A stretch of DNA of 53,793 nt from Clostridia bacterium (GCA_900770685.1 CAAGLC010000120.1:1-53793), one strand, 5' to 3'. Shown: positions 40,221 to 48,687, counted from the stretch's first letter. Notes: generated by a model not told the origin, from the sequence alone. Numbers and translations are program-made.

Positions 40221-41846
40221 TTAATACATTCCGCCCATTCCGCCTGCCGGCATTTGAGGTGGAAGATCTTCTTTTATATCTGCAACTACTGCTTCGGTAG
40301 TTAGGAATACGCCTGCAACGGACGCTGCGTTTTCTAAAGCCGATCTCGTAACCTTAGTAGGATCAATAATTCCTGCTTCAACCATATCAACGTATTCGTT
40401 AGTTAACGCGTTGAAACCAAAGTTAACCTTATTTGCCTTGATTACTTCGTTCAAGATTACAGATCCGTCTAAACCTGCGTTGCTTGCTATTTGTCTTAAC
40501 GGAGCAGACGCCGCTTTTAATACGATTAACGCGCCCGTCTTTTCGTCACCCGTAAGGGTTTCTGCATATTCTCTAATAACGTCCATAACGGAAACTAATG
40601 CGATTCCGCCACCAGGAACGATACCTTCTTGAACTGCCGCTTTGGTTGCGTTAAGAGCGTCTTCAATACGGAGTTTTTTCTCTTTCATTTCAATTTCAGT
40701 TGCAGCGCCAACGTTAATTACTGCAACGCCACCTGCAAGTTTTGCAAGACGTTCTTGAAGTTTTTCTCTATCGTAATCGGACGTGGTAACTTCGATTTGA
40801 GCCTTAATGGCTTGCTTTCTCGCTTCGATTTCCTTAGCGTCGCCAGCGCCGTTAATAATAGTGGTGTTATCTTTATCAACTTTAACCGTTCCTGCTCTAC
40901 CAAGCATATCTAAGGTAACGTCTTTGAATTCATAACCAACTTCCGAAGAAATTACCGTACCACCAGTTAAAATAGCAATATCTTCTAACATTGCCTTTCT
41001 TCTATCGCCAAAACCGGGCGCTTTTACCGCGACGCAGTTGAAAACACCTTTGAGTTTATTAACTACTAACGCTGCAAGCGCGTCGCCTTCAACTTCTTCA
41101 GCAATGATAAGCAATCTCATACCTTGTTGAGCGATAGGCTCGATTAAAGGAAGTATTTCTTGTATTGAACTGATTTTCTTATCGGTTATTAAAATTACGG
41201 GGTTATCTAATACGGCTTCCATTTTATCGGTATTGGTTACCATATACGCAGAAGCGTATCCCCTATCGAACTGCATGCCCTCTACCGTGGTGAGTTCGGT
41301 CTTCATCGTCTTGCTTTCTTCTATCGTTATAACGCCGTCCTTACCAACTTTTTCCATTGCGTCGGAAATAAGAGCGCCAACCTTCTCGTCGCCCGCCGAA
41401 ATAGAAGCAACCTGACCGATTGCGTTTTTATCTTTAACGGGTTTACTGATTGCTTTAAGCCTTTCAACTGCAACTTGAGTTGCTCCAGAAATTCCTTTCT
41501 TGAGAATAATGGGGTTTGCGCCTGCCGCAACGTTCTTTAATCCTTCGCTAATCATTGCTTGCGCTAAGATTACCGCAGTAGTCGTTCCGTCACCTGCAAC
41601 GTCGTTAGTCTTAGTAGAAACTTCTTTAACGAGTTGAGCGCCCATATTTTCAAAAGCATCCTTAAATTCAATCTCTTTAGCGATAGTTACACCGTCGTTA
41701 GTGATGAGCGGTGCGCCAAATTGCCTCGATAAAACAACGTTCCTTCCTTTAGGTCCAAGTGTGATTTTAACGGTATCTGCAAGAACGTCCACGCCCTTTT
41801 GGAGCGCTTTTCTTGCTTCTTCACCGGTTTTTAATTCTTTAGCCAT
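40221..41846 (-). CDS. groEL: Chaperonin GroEL
   Basis: The 60-kDa chaperonin that folds proteins with GroES. It starts MAKELKTGEEARKALQKGVDVLADTVKITLGPKGRNVVL, has the ATP-site motif NDVAGDGTTTAVILAQAM and ends in the flexible tail PAGGMGGMY. Length is 541 residues. It follows groES by 40 bp under CIRCE control. Confidence 0.98.
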   Translation of the reverse strand: MAKELKTGEEARKALQKGVDVLADTVKITLGPKGRNVVLSRQFGAPLITNDGVTIAKEIEFKDAFENMGAQLVKEVSTKTNDVAGDGTTTAVILAQAMISEGLKNVAAGANPIILKKGISGATQVAVERLKAISKPVKDKNAIGQVASISAGDEKVGALISDAMEKVGKDGVITIEESKTMKTELTTVEGMQFDRGYASAYMVTNTDKMEAVLDNPVILITDKKISSIQEILPLIEPIAQQGMRLLIIAEEVEGDALAALVVNKLKGVFNCVAVKAPGFGDRRKAMLEDIAILTGGTVISSEVGYEFKDVTLDMLGRAGTVKVDKDNTTIINGAGDAKEIEARKQAIKAQIEVTTSDYDREKLQERLAKLAGGVAVINVGAATEIEMKEKKLRIEDALNATKAAVQEGIVPGGGIALVSVMDVIREYAETLTGDEKTGALIVLKAASAPLRQIASNAGLDGSVILNEVIKANKVNFGFNALTNEYVDMVEAGIIDPTKVTRSALENAASVAGVFLTTEAVVADIKEDLPPQMPAGGMGGMY

Positions 41847-41886
41847 TTTATATATCTCCTTTCTTTTTTATATAGGCAATCTTAAA

Positions 41887-42171
41887 TTACTCAACGATTG
41901 CCAAAATGTCCGATTGGCGAATTATTATAAGTTCCTTTCCGTCTACCTTAAATTCGCTACCGGCATATTTAGAATAAAGCACGGTATCGCCAACCTTAAC
42001 TTGCATTTCAACTTCCTTTCCGTCGATAACGCCTCCAGGTCCTACCGCAACTATTTTTGCCATCTGTTGTTTTTCTTGTGATGCAGACGGGAGAATAAAT
42101 CCACTTCCCGTTCTCTCTTCTGTATTTACAGTCTCAACGACTACTTTATCAAATAATGGTTTAACTGTCAT
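41887..42171 (-). CDS. groES: Co-chaperonin GroES
   Basis: The 10-kDa lid of the GroEL chamber: MTVKPLFDKVVVETVNTEERTGSGFILPSASQEK, with the mobile loop, then 'VGDTVLYSKYAGSEFKVDGKELIIIRQSDILAI'. Length is 94 residues. Confidence 0.98.
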   Translation of the reverse strand: MTVKPLFDKVVVETVNTEERTGSGFILPSASQEKQQMAKIVAVGPGGVIDGKEVEMQVKVGDTVLYSKYAGSEFKVDGKELIIIRQSDILAIVE

Positions 42172-42193
42172 TTTTTTGCCTCCGTTTTTATTT

Positions 42194-42220
42194 TTAGCAC
42201 TCTTTAGGTAATAGTGCTAA
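42194..42220 (-). promoter_or_regulatory. CIRCE operator (HrcA binding site)
   Basis: TTAGCACTC-N9-TAGTGCTAA: nine-base arms with one mismatch to the consensus inverted repeat, between the groES promoter and its start codon. HrcA repression with heat induction is expected. Confidence 0.95.
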
Positions 42221-42225
42221 TTATT

Positions 42226-42253
42226 ATTATAGTCATTAAAATATTTTTGTCAA
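42226..42253 (-). promoter_or_regulatory. Sigma-A promoter of groESL
   Basis: On the minus strand TTGACA (42248-42253), 16-bp spacer, TATAAT (42226-42231), just before CIRCE. Confidence 0.8.
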
Positions 42254-42330
42254 TGGAATTATGGCTTTTTTACCAAATTAATTATATAAAATTCCTCCGT
42301 CTATTTTGACGGAAGAATCAAGAGTAAAAG

Positions 42331-42663
42331 TTATTTTTTGTTTATTTCAAACACCGATTTTTCTAAGTCTTCAATACTGCCGATATTAAGTTGGTCTTCC
42401 ACTTGAATCGGTTGGTTTACCGGTTCGGGTTGTTGATTAATCGGTTGGCTAAGTTGTTCGTTAGAAGTTTTCTGCTCGTCTAAAATTTTAGACGGTTTCT
42501 CCTCTTCGTAAGTGAGTTCTGCCTCCTCTCCGTCTTTAGTCGTTAAAATCAACGGCTCGCTTCTTTTATTGAAGATTTTAGCGTATCTTATCGCCATATA
42601 AAACAATAAAGCAAAAGCAAACAAGGCGTCGCACGCTAATAATATATTAAAGGTTAAATTCAT
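42331..42663 (-). CDS. Small single-pass membrane protein with acidic, Gln/Pro-rich tail
   Basis: A 110-residue protein of unknown function. One N-terminal transmembrane helix (FNILLACDALFAFALLFYMAI) is followed by a cytosolic, Glu- and Gln-rich, probably disordered tail with a repeated N-Q-P-motif (INQQPEPVNQPI). It lies 27 bp after the DUF1846 gene and so may be the last gene of that operon. No family was recognised. Confidence 0.6.
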   Translation of the reverse strand: MNLTFNILLACDALFAFALLFYMAIRYAKIFNKRSEPLILTTKDGEEAELTYEEEKPSKILDEQKTSNEQLSQPINQQPEPVNQPIQVEDQLNIGSIEDLEKSVFEINKK

Positions 42664-42690
42664 AATATACCTACCCTTTTCTATAATTGA

Positions 42691-44160
42691 TTAAACACTT
42701 GGCTTACGCTTAGGTTCGTACGTAACGCAAACACCTAAGTTCTTTAAGGTTTTCTTATCAACGTGAGAGATTATTACCGACGAGTGGAATTGCGAACCTT
42801 TAAGTTTAGGAAGTTGGTCTAAAGCGATTTTAGCCAAAGGATTAGTTACGGCGCTAATGGCTAAAAGTAAAAGTATTTCGTCGGTATGAAGCCTTGGGTT
42901 TTTGCTACCCATATGCTTTACTTTGAGTTCTTGCACCGGCTCTATTACTGATGAAGAAATTATATCGACGTCCTCAATATTTCCAAGTTCTTTTAGAGCG
43001 TTTAATAACACCGCCGCAGACGCTCCCATAAGATTACGCGTTTTTCCGCAGACTAATTTTCCGTTGGGAAGTTCTATCGCAGCCGACGGACCTCCCGTTT
43101 GCAATTCTTTATTCAACGCTTCTTTAACGACTTTCCTATCGTTAATAGATATATTCATTTTTTGCATTAATATATCTATCTTAGAAACCACTTCCTTAGG
43201 CACGTTACCTTTTATATAATCGATTTGCATATCGTAGTAACGGCGAATAATTTCCTGCTTGCTGGCTTCTCTAACGGCTTGGTCGTCCACTATGCAGTAT
43301 CCTGCCATATTAACGCCCATTTCGGTTGGAGATTTATACGGGCTTTTTCCCATAATCCTAGTCATCATTGCCGATAAAACTGGGAATATTTCAATATCTC
43401 TATTGTAGTTTACCGCCATTTCGCCAGTTGCTTCCATATGAAACGGGTCAATCATATTAAGGTCTGCTAAATCTGCCGTTGCAGCCTCGTACGCGGCGTT
43501 AACGGGGTGCGCTAACGGTAAATTCCAAACGGGGAATGTTTCGTATTTTGCGTATCCCGCTTTAACTCCCCTTTTGTTTTCGTGATATAGTTGCGACAAA
43601 CAAGTTGCCATTTTACCACTTCCGGGACCGGGCGCAGTTACTACTACTAACGGCTTAGTTGTAACGATATATTGATTTTTTCCGTACCCGTTTTCGCTTA
43701 CTATTTTTTCAACGTCAAAAGGATATCCCTCAATAGGATAATGACAATAAACGGTTATACCGGCAAGTTCAAGCCTTTTCTTAAAAGCAATTGCAGAGGG
43801 TTGTTCTGCAAAGCAATTAAGAACGACGCTACCAACGTAAAACTCCTTTGCCCTAAAGAGTTCTATCATACGGAACACTTCAACGTCGTAAGTTATACCG
43901 TAATCGCTTCTCGTTTTATTTTTTTCTATATCCGAAGCATTTATAACGATTAATATTTCAGCCTTATCCTTTAACTGCGAAAGCATCTTGATTTTACTAT
44001 CCGGCTCGAATCCCGGCAAAACTCTAGACGCGTGAAAATCGTCGAAAAGTTTGCCCCCGAACTCCAAATAAAGTTTATCGCCGAAGGTGTTGATTCTTTC
44101 CAAAATCTTTTCGGATTGCATCTCTAAATATTTTTCGTTATCAAAACCTATCTTTCCCAT
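42691..44160 (-). CDS. DUF1846 family protein
   Basis: A 489-residue protein of a family conserved in Bacillota. It begins KIGFDNEKYLEMQSEKILERINTFGDKLYLEFGGKLFDDFHASRVLPGFEPDSKI, which is characteristic. 'VVVTAPGPGSGKMATCLSQLYHE' contains a P-loop-like nucleotide site, and 'SAAIELPNGKLVCGKTRNLMGASAAVLLNALK' marks the C-terminal half. The biochemical role is not established to my knowledge. It follows the PqqD-like gene by 9 bp and is co-transcribed with it and the kinase-like gene. Confidence 0.88.
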   Translation of the reverse strand: MGKIGFDNEKYLEMQSEKILERINTFGDKLYLEFGGKLFDDFHASRVLPGFEPDSKIKMLSQLKDKAEILIVINASDIEKNKTRSDYGITYDVEVFRMIELFRAKEFYVGSVVLNCFAEQPSAIAFKKRLELAGITVYCHYPIEGYPFDVEKIVSENGYGKNQYIVTTKPLVVVTAPGPGSGKMATCLSQLYHENKRGVKAGYAKYETFPVWNLPLAHPVNAAYEAATADLADLNMIDPFHMEATGEMAVNYNRDIEIFPVLSAMMTRIMGKSPYKSPTEMGVNMAGYCIVDDQAVREASKQEIIRRYYDMQIDYIKGNVPKEVVSKIDILMQKMNISINDRKVVKEALNKELQTGGPSAAIELPNGKLVCGKTRNLMGASAAVLLNALKELGNIEDVDIISSSVIEPVQELKVKHMGSKNPRLHTDEILLLLAISAVTNPLAKIALDQLPKLKGSQFHSSVIISHVDKKTLKNLGVCVTYEPKRKPSV

Positions 44161-44169
44161 AATTAGCGA

Positions 44170-44433
44170 CTATTGTAAAAGTCTTGCCTCCTTAAGCTTT
44201 TGTAAAAATCCTAAAACGTCCCTTCTTGCGATTTGCTCGCTAACTTCATAATTTTTGGTCATTGCGCTCACCAACTCGTCTTCAGTTGCGCCGTTAGATA
44301 ATTCCTTCCATAAAAACGCGCCCGTTTCATTTAAGTTAATCATTGCGTTATATTCTTTAACCGCATCCCCCACGGCAACCACGAGATAAGTTCCAGCAAC
44401 TTCTCTAAGTATAAAATTCTCTTTAATCTTCAT
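44170..44433 (-). CDS. PqqD-family peptide-binding protein
   Basis: An 87-residue RRE-type winged-helix protein: 'ILREVAGTYLVVAVGDAVKEYNAMINLNETGAFLWKELSNGATEDELVSAMTKNYEV', with the LNETGAFLW signature. Such proteins hold leader peptides of ribosomally made, modified peptides for a partner enzyme, or act as regulators. It overlaps the HPr-kinase-like gene by 11 bp, so the two are translationally coupled. No precursor peptide gene was found nearby. Confidence 0.87.
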   Translation of the reverse strand: MKIKENFILREVAGTYLVVAVGDAVKEYNAMINLNETGAFLWKELSNGATEDELVSAMTKNYEVSEQIARRDVLGFLQKLKEARLLQ

Positions 44434-45145
44434 ATTTTTTCTCCGACATTACGCTATACGAAAGTTTTGCCGCGTCTAAGGAAATATTGCACTCCAACTC
44501 GTATAACCCTATGCTATCAAGCAATCCTTCTATAAGTTCAAAAACCTTACCGACTTCTTGTTCCTTTCTTGGACGCATAGTTTGATTTAAAATTTTAAGC
44601 AACATTTCTTGTTTAGAAATTTTCCTTATTCGATTAGTTTGTCCCCTTTTAATAAGACAAACGGCTTTAACTTTTGCTTTAGCGTTGGTATCTAAACGGT
44701 GTTTACCGTTCCAAGGCGTACCGTAAACGAAAAACTCTCCGTCCACTTTTCTTACGACCGGCTTATCGTCGTTAATCATTACGGCTCTGTCTTTAAAAAG
44801 TTCTCTCCATAAAGCCGTATGAGTTGATTTACCTGTTCCGCTAGGGGCAACGAACAAATACCCGTTCCCGTCAACTGCTATCGCGGAAGAGTGTATAATT
44901 AACGTATCTTTAGTGAGCGCGTAGGTTAAAAACTTTCTGTAAAGCGCAAGGCACTCGAAATGCCCGTTTGAATATTCGGGGTTAGAAGAATTTTTTCTCT
45001 CTTCTTCTATGTCTTCATTTTCAATAAAAAAACTGACTTCCGGCGCTTCTTCCCCGCTATATAGGTAGTTTTTACAAACTTCGCTAGTTATGGAATAATG
45101 AAAGGACGCGTCAAAAACGATATCTGCAATTTTATATTTTTGCAT
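44423..45145 (-). CDS. HPr-kinase-like serine kinase domain protein
   Basis: A 240-residue protein with the HprK/PEPCK-type P-loop VAPSGTGKSTHTALW preceded by 'TLIIHSSAIAVDGNGYLF', and 'VMINDDKPVVRK', 'YGTPWNGKHRL' in the catalytic region. It lacks the N-terminal domain of true HPr kinase and the HPr-kinase C-terminal signature. Paralogues of this kind sit beside PqqD-like genes in lasso-peptide and related clusters, where some phosphorylate the precursor. The real substrate here is unknown. It heads the operon kinase-pqqD-DUF1846-membrane protein. Confidence 0.82.
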   Translation of the reverse strand: MQKYKIADIVFDASFHYSITSEVCKNYLYSGEEAPEVSFFIENEDIEEERKNSSNPEYSNGHFECLALYRKFLTYALTKDTLIIHSSAIAVDGNGYLFVAPSGTGKSTHTALWRELFKDRAVMINDDKPVVRKVDGEFFVYGTPWNGKHRLDTNAKAKVKAVCLIKRGQTNRIRKISKQEMLLKILNQTMRPRKEQEVGKVFELIEGLLDSIGLYELECNISLDAAKLSYSVMSEKKYED

Positions 45146-45216
45146 ACTTTCACCCCATTTTACCCATTATATACCCTAATATTCTACCAAAGGGGCATAC
45201 TTTTGTCAATATAAAT

Positions 45217-45245
45217 TTGATTTTATCTTAACTTTTATATATAAT
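45217..45245 (+). promoter_or_regulatory. Sigma-A promoter for apbE giving a leaderless transcript
   Basis: TTGATT (45217-45222), 17-bp spacer, TATAAT (45240-45245); the ATG follows at 45252, at the expected transcription start. No ribosome binding site is present. Confidence 0.7.
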
Positions 45246-45251
45246 ATAGGT

Positions 45252-46337
45252 ATGAAGAAATTTATCGCGTTTTTTTCGATTATAACGTCGCTTTTGCTTT
45301 GTCTTTCGCTCGCTTCTTGTGGCGTAAAAGGCGACAGGTTTGACTTGAACGCTTTCGGCTCTCCCGTACACGTTGAAGTTTACGAAAAAAAACTAACTAA
45401 AGAAGTTAAAAATAAAATATCCGATTTATTAAGCAGTTTGGAAGAAGAATTTTCATTAGATAAAAGCAATTCATTTACCGTTTCGTTTAACTCTGCTGGG
45501 AAAAACCATAAAGTCCCCCTTTCTAGCACGGCTAAAGAGATTTTACAATCTTGTAAAGATTACTACGCCTTTTCTTCCACACTTTTTAATCCTACGATAT
45601 TGCCGTTAAAAAAACTTTGGAAGTTTTCTTTCGATACCAAGGTGGATAACGCTCACTTCACCCCACCAACGATGGAACAGATTAACGAAGTATTAAATTC
45701 GGGCGTTTTAGACTTTGATAAAGTTAATATCGATAACGACGAAGTGTATAAAACGGTGGACGGTTTAACTCTCGATTTCGGAGGCATGCTTAAAGGCTAC
45801 GCTTGTGACGAGGTTGCTAAAATTTTACTAAACGCAGGATACGATAGCGGTTACGTCAATTTAGGCTCTAGTAGTATGAGAATTTTATCGTCTAGTAAAC
45901 TCTCCGTTCGCCACCCCGAAAATTCTACTTCCACTATTTTAGATATTAATTGTGAAAACATAAAGAACTTTGCCGTTTCTACTAGCGGGGACTACGAAAA
46001 ATTTTATACGTTTGAAGGCGAGAGATATTCGCATATTATTAATCCGTTAACTGGAGCGCCTTACCAAACAAATCTCCACAGCGTGACCGTTTTAGGAAAG
46101 GACGGAGCGTTCCTAGACGCAATCTCAACTACGCTATGCCTTTTAGATTTTTCCGTTCAAATGAAAAACGATAACCCCTTGGTTTACATGATGAACAAAA
46201 TAGTCGAAAAAGACGACTCGGTTATGATTTTTGCCGTTTATTCCGACGGACAAGACAAGTTCTTAATAACCAATAAAATGGAAAACACCCATTTTACTTT
46301 GCTTGATTCAACTTACGAAGTTTTCACCATTTCATAA
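45252..46337 (+). CDS. apbE: FAD:protein FMN transferase (ApbE) lipoprotein
   Basis: Attaches FMN covalently to Thr or Ser of flavoproteins such as RNF or NQR subunits, outside the membrane. The signal peptide ends in lipobox LASC (about residues 20-23). The ApbE core shows 'DFGGMLKGYACDEVAKILLNAGYDSGYVNLGSS', 'YSHIINPLTGAPYQTNLHSVTVLGKDGAFLDAISTTL' with the metal-binding Asp and the His in SHIINP. Length is 361 residues. Its target flavoprotein is not encoded in the window. The transcript is probably leaderless. Confidence 0.95.
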   Translation: MKKFIAFFSIITSLLLCLSLASCGVKGDRFDLNAFGSPVHVEVYEKKLTKEVKNKISDLLSSLEEEFSLDKSNSFTVSFNSAGKNHKVPLSSTAKEILQSCKDYYAFSSTLFNPTILPLKKLWKFSFDTKVDNAHFTPPTMEQINEVLNSGVLDFDKVNIDNDEVYKTVDGLTLDFGGMLKGYACDEVAKILLNAGYDSGYVNLGSSSMRILSSSKLSVRHPENSTSTILDINCENIKNFAVSTSGDYEKFYTFEGERYSHIINPLTGAPYQTNLHSVTVLGKDGAFLDAISTTLCLLDFSVQMKNDNPLVYMMNKIVEKDDSVMIFAVYSDGQDKFLITNKMENTHFTLLDSTYEVFTIS

Positions 46338-46353
46338 ATCAAAACAGTAAAAT

Positions 46354-46384
46354 AAAAGACCGAAAAATTTTTTCGGTCTTTTTT
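46354..46384 (+). terminator. Terminator of apbE
   Basis: Stem AAAAGACCGAAAAA with its complement, then T residues; also positioned to end the convergent permease transcript. Confidence 0.85.
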
Positions 46385-46402
46385 TTGTTTATTTATTAAG
46401 TT

Positions 46403-47161
46403 TTATCGCCAAGAAGAAGCTTTTTTACTAAGCGATAAGAACGACGTTTCGATTATGCAACCTAAAACTACCATAACCATAACTATCGCTAACATTTGGG
46501 CTATTTCAAAATACACCTTTGAAGTATTAAGCAAATAGCCGATTGAGTTTGCCGTTGAAGACAATACTTCCGCAGCAACCATTAATTTTAGATTAAGCGA
46601 CAAGCCACTCCCTATAGCGTTATAAACGGCCGGCATTGCCTGTGGCAACCTAATTTTAGTAAAAATCTGTCGTTTGTTAGCGCCGTCAACCATACCTGCT
46701 TCAACTGAAGTTTTATCGACCGATAAGAACGCGCTTTTAACGTGCGTATAACTGGTAGGCAAAACGACGAGCGCCGTTACTATTATCGGAGCAATTTTAG
46801 AAGTAGTCCAAAAAAGCAATAGCAAAACTACGGCAATGGTAGGCAACGCGCGCGTTAAAGCCATAACTGGTTGAATAATCCTTTCTGCGTTTCTTCTTTC
46901 AAGAGAAATAATACCCAAAACCGAACCTATGCCGAAAGACAAAACGAAAGCGATAACGCTTCTTCCTAGCGTTCCGAAAAGAGCAGTATAAAACTCTTTT
47001 TGCCCCACCAAGTTATAAAGCGCGTTAACCGTTTGACTAACCGACGGCAATAGATACTGATTATCGACTGAAACGGCTAAACCAATCCATAAAACTAAAA
47101 TGGCAAGCACAACCGATAACGGCAATATTAAATTGAGTATTTTTTCCCTTATATCTCTCAT
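46403..47161 (-). CDS. ABC transporter permease (SsuC/ThiX type)
   Basis: A 252-residue inner-membrane permease of the nitrate/sulfonate/thiamine-precursor class. It has about six hydrophobic segments and the cytoplasmic EAA loop 'EAGMVDGANKRQIFTKIRLPQAMPAVYNAIGSGLSLNLKLMVAAEVL'. The ATG at 47161 overlaps the preceding stop region and gives the better N terminus (RDIREKILNLILPLS). No ATP-binding subunit is encoded next to it, so it must borrow an ATPase. Confidence 0.9.
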   Translation of the reverse strand: MRDIREKILNLILPLSVVLAILVLWIGLAVSVDNQYLLPSVSQTVNALYNLVGQKEFYTALFGTLGRSVIAFVLSFGIGSVLGIISLERRNAERIIQPVMALTRALPTIAVVLLLLFWTTSKIAPIIVTALVVLPTSYTHVKSAFLSVDKTSVEAGMVDGANKRQIFTKIRLPQAMPAVYNAIGSGLSLNLKLMVAAEVLSSTANSIGYLLNTSKVYFEIAQMLAIVMVMVVLGCIIETSFLSLSKKASSWR

Positions 47162-47162
47162 T

Positions 47163-48173
47163 TTATGCAAAAAATTCCTGTCCTAACACCCTTGCGGACT
47201 GTGGATTTATTTCAATGATTTTATTTATATAGTCGATAACTTGTTGTTTAGCGTCTTCAGACGACTGCCAATAAATTTTGCAGTTATCTACTACCGTTTG
47301 GTTAATTGCCCCTGCGCTAAGGCTTGCAGTTACACCCTCAGCAAGTTTAGAATTAACCGCGTTAACGGCAGACGCCGTATTTTGCTTAATCCAATTTACG
47401 TTTTCACTAAACAATTCGCCCATTTGTTCGATTTTGTTTTTATACGCGTCGTACACGCTCTTTTTAACCATTAAAACGGCTTGTGGATAGGCTTTTATTT
47501 GCTCGTCATACAACTCCTGAAGGTCTAATACGCTCCAATCTTTTTCGGGAGCAAGCGTGGTAGTTAACTTAGATAGCGCAGGTTCAGGCACTAATCCTAC
47601 GGATAACTTTCCTTGCTTTAATAATGGTAGCATGTCGCCGGCAGAGGCAAAATAACGAACGCGAATTTTACCTTCCGACGCCGTTTCTCCAACTTCTAAA
47701 TCGTTTAATAAGTTACGGTCGCTAAGCACCGCCTTGAAAGTAAGGTCGGGAACTAAGCCTTGTCCTATAACTCCTATAACCTTACCTTTAAGCTGATCTA
47801 TGGAAATTTCCCCGTCGCTAACTATATAAAGATTTCCGTGAGTAATAACCGAAGCCATAACGTACTTATCGTCGTTATTGGCGTTGTAAAGTTTGCTCGC
47901 CGCGTTAACGGGCATAACGATAAAATCGCCTAAACCCTGTTGCATAACGCCACCAATCTTGTCCGAAGAAACTACGTTATACGAAACGGATGCGTTTATA
48001 CCGAAATTTTCTTCGTCGTTAATAAACTTTGCTATAGCTAGAGCGGGAGCGCCGTCCGGAGCGTAAAAAGTTAAATTCGTATCGCCGTCAGGCGTGTCGC
48101 ACGCATAAGCCGTAACAAGCCCAAAAAGTAAAAGCGTTGACAATATTATAGTTAGTATCTTTTTCATAACCAT
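47163..48173 (-). CDS. ABC transporter substrate-binding lipoprotein (NMT1/THI5-like)
   Basis: A 336-residue lipoprotein; the signal peptide ends at TAYAC. The body is a type II periplasmic-binding fold: 'TNLTFYAPDGAPALAIAKFINDEENFG', 'DFIVMPVNAASKLYNANND', 'LKGKVIGVIGQGLVPDLTFKAVL' and 'LKQGKLSVGLVPEPALSKLTT'. This class carries nitrate, sulfonates, thiamine precursors, guanidine derivatives or purine-like compounds. The ligand is not identifiable. It lies behind a leader with a terminator that may sense the ligand. Confidence 0.88.
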   Translation of the reverse strand: MVMKKILTIILSTLLLFGLVTAYACDTPDGDTNLTFYAPDGAPALAIAKFINDEENFGINASVSYNVVSSDKIGGVMQQGLGDFIVMPVNAASKLYNANNDDKYVMASVITHGNLYIVSDGEISIDQLKGKVIGVIGQGLVPDLTFKAVLSDRNLLNDLEVGETASEGKIRVRYFASAGDMLPLLKQGKLSVGLVPEPALSKLTTTLAPEKDWSVLDLQELYDEQIKAYPQAVLMVKKSVYDAYKNKIEQMGELFSENVNWIKQNTASAVNAVNSKLAEGVTASLSAGAINQTVVDNCKIYWQSSEDAKQQVIDYINKIIEINPQSARVLGQEFFA

Positions 48174-48204
48174 ATATCCATCCTTTTTTATGATTATTAA
48201 ACAA

Positions 48205-48335
48205 AAAACCTTTCAACGCTAACGTCGAAAGGTTAAACACAAAACTATTTATAGGAGAACTTCCCATATGAATTTTACGATTAATCCCTTCCCCGTTAGG
48301 CGCACCTTAAAGTTTAGGTATTTTTTTATATTCTT
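48205..48335 (-). promoter_or_regulatory. Unassigned terminator-bearing leader (riboswitch candidate) of the ABC transporter
   Basis: Between the promoter (48336-48365) and the binding-protein gene there is about 150 nt of leader. It ends in an intrinsic terminator: AACCTTTC pairs with GAAAGGTT (48207-48234) and precedes a U tract. The upstream part contains GGTGCGCCTAACGGGGAAGGG and CATATGGGAAGTTCTCC, conserved-looking blocks. CTAACG (48299-48294) is complementary to CGTTAG (48224-48219) in the terminator loop. It does not match the TPP consensus, and I could not place it in another known class. Confidence 0.5.
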
Positions 48336-48365
48336 ATTTTACACTATTTATTAATCCTTTGTCAA
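48336..48365 (-). promoter_or_regulatory. Sigma-A promoter of the ABC transporter operon
   Basis: On the minus strand TTGACA (48360-48365), 18-bp spacer, TAAAAT (48336-48341). It starts immediately downstream of the spoIIID stop codon. Confidence 0.65.
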
Positions 48366-48377
48366 TAAAATTGACGG

Positions 48378-48629
48378 CTATACTTTGTTTTTATATTTTC
48401 GCCTGGTTGCTTCTCCGCCTCTGACGTGGCGTTCTTTTAAGTTTTTTTCAAGCACGCGTCTAACTGCTTTATATAATTCCTTATCTATTAATCTTAACCT
48501 TTCGGTAACGTCTTTATGTACGGTCGATTTCGATGACAAAAAAACTTTGGCGGTTGCCCTAACCGTTGCGCCTGTTTTCGCAACGTATTCCGCTTCTTTA
48601 ATAACCCTTTCGGTAACGTCTTCTCTCAC
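48378..48629 (-). CDS. spoIIID: Sporulation transcriptional regulator SpoIIID
   Basis: The mother-cell DNA-binding protein that adjusts sigma-E and sigma-K regulons. It has 83 residues and reads 'VTERVIKEAEYVAKTGATVRATAKVFLSSKSTVHKDVTERLRLIDKELYKAVRRVLEKNLKERHVRGGEATRRKYK', which matches the family along its whole length, including STVHKD in the recognition helix and HxRGGEAT. It is strong evidence that the organism can form endospores. Confidence 0.96.
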   Translation of the reverse strand: MREDVTERVIKEAEYVAKTGATVRATAKVFLSSKSTVHKDVTERLRLIDKELYKAVRRVLEKNLKERHVRGGEATRRKYKNKV

Positions 48630-48687
48630 TATATATCCCCCTAACTATAGATAATATATACTATGAGATTTTTCGACACTTTATGAC

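Noticed and set aside
46403..48173. A complete ABC importer operon
   Set aside because: No gene with Walker A and ABC signature motifs lies beside the permease and binding protein, so only two of three components are encoded here.
48205..48335. TPP or guanidine-III riboswitch in front of the ABC transporter
   Set aside because: The leader lacks CTGAGA and the other TPP core elements. It contains AGGTGCGCC, which also occurs in a guanidine-III aptamer, but the matching pseudoknot strand is not present.
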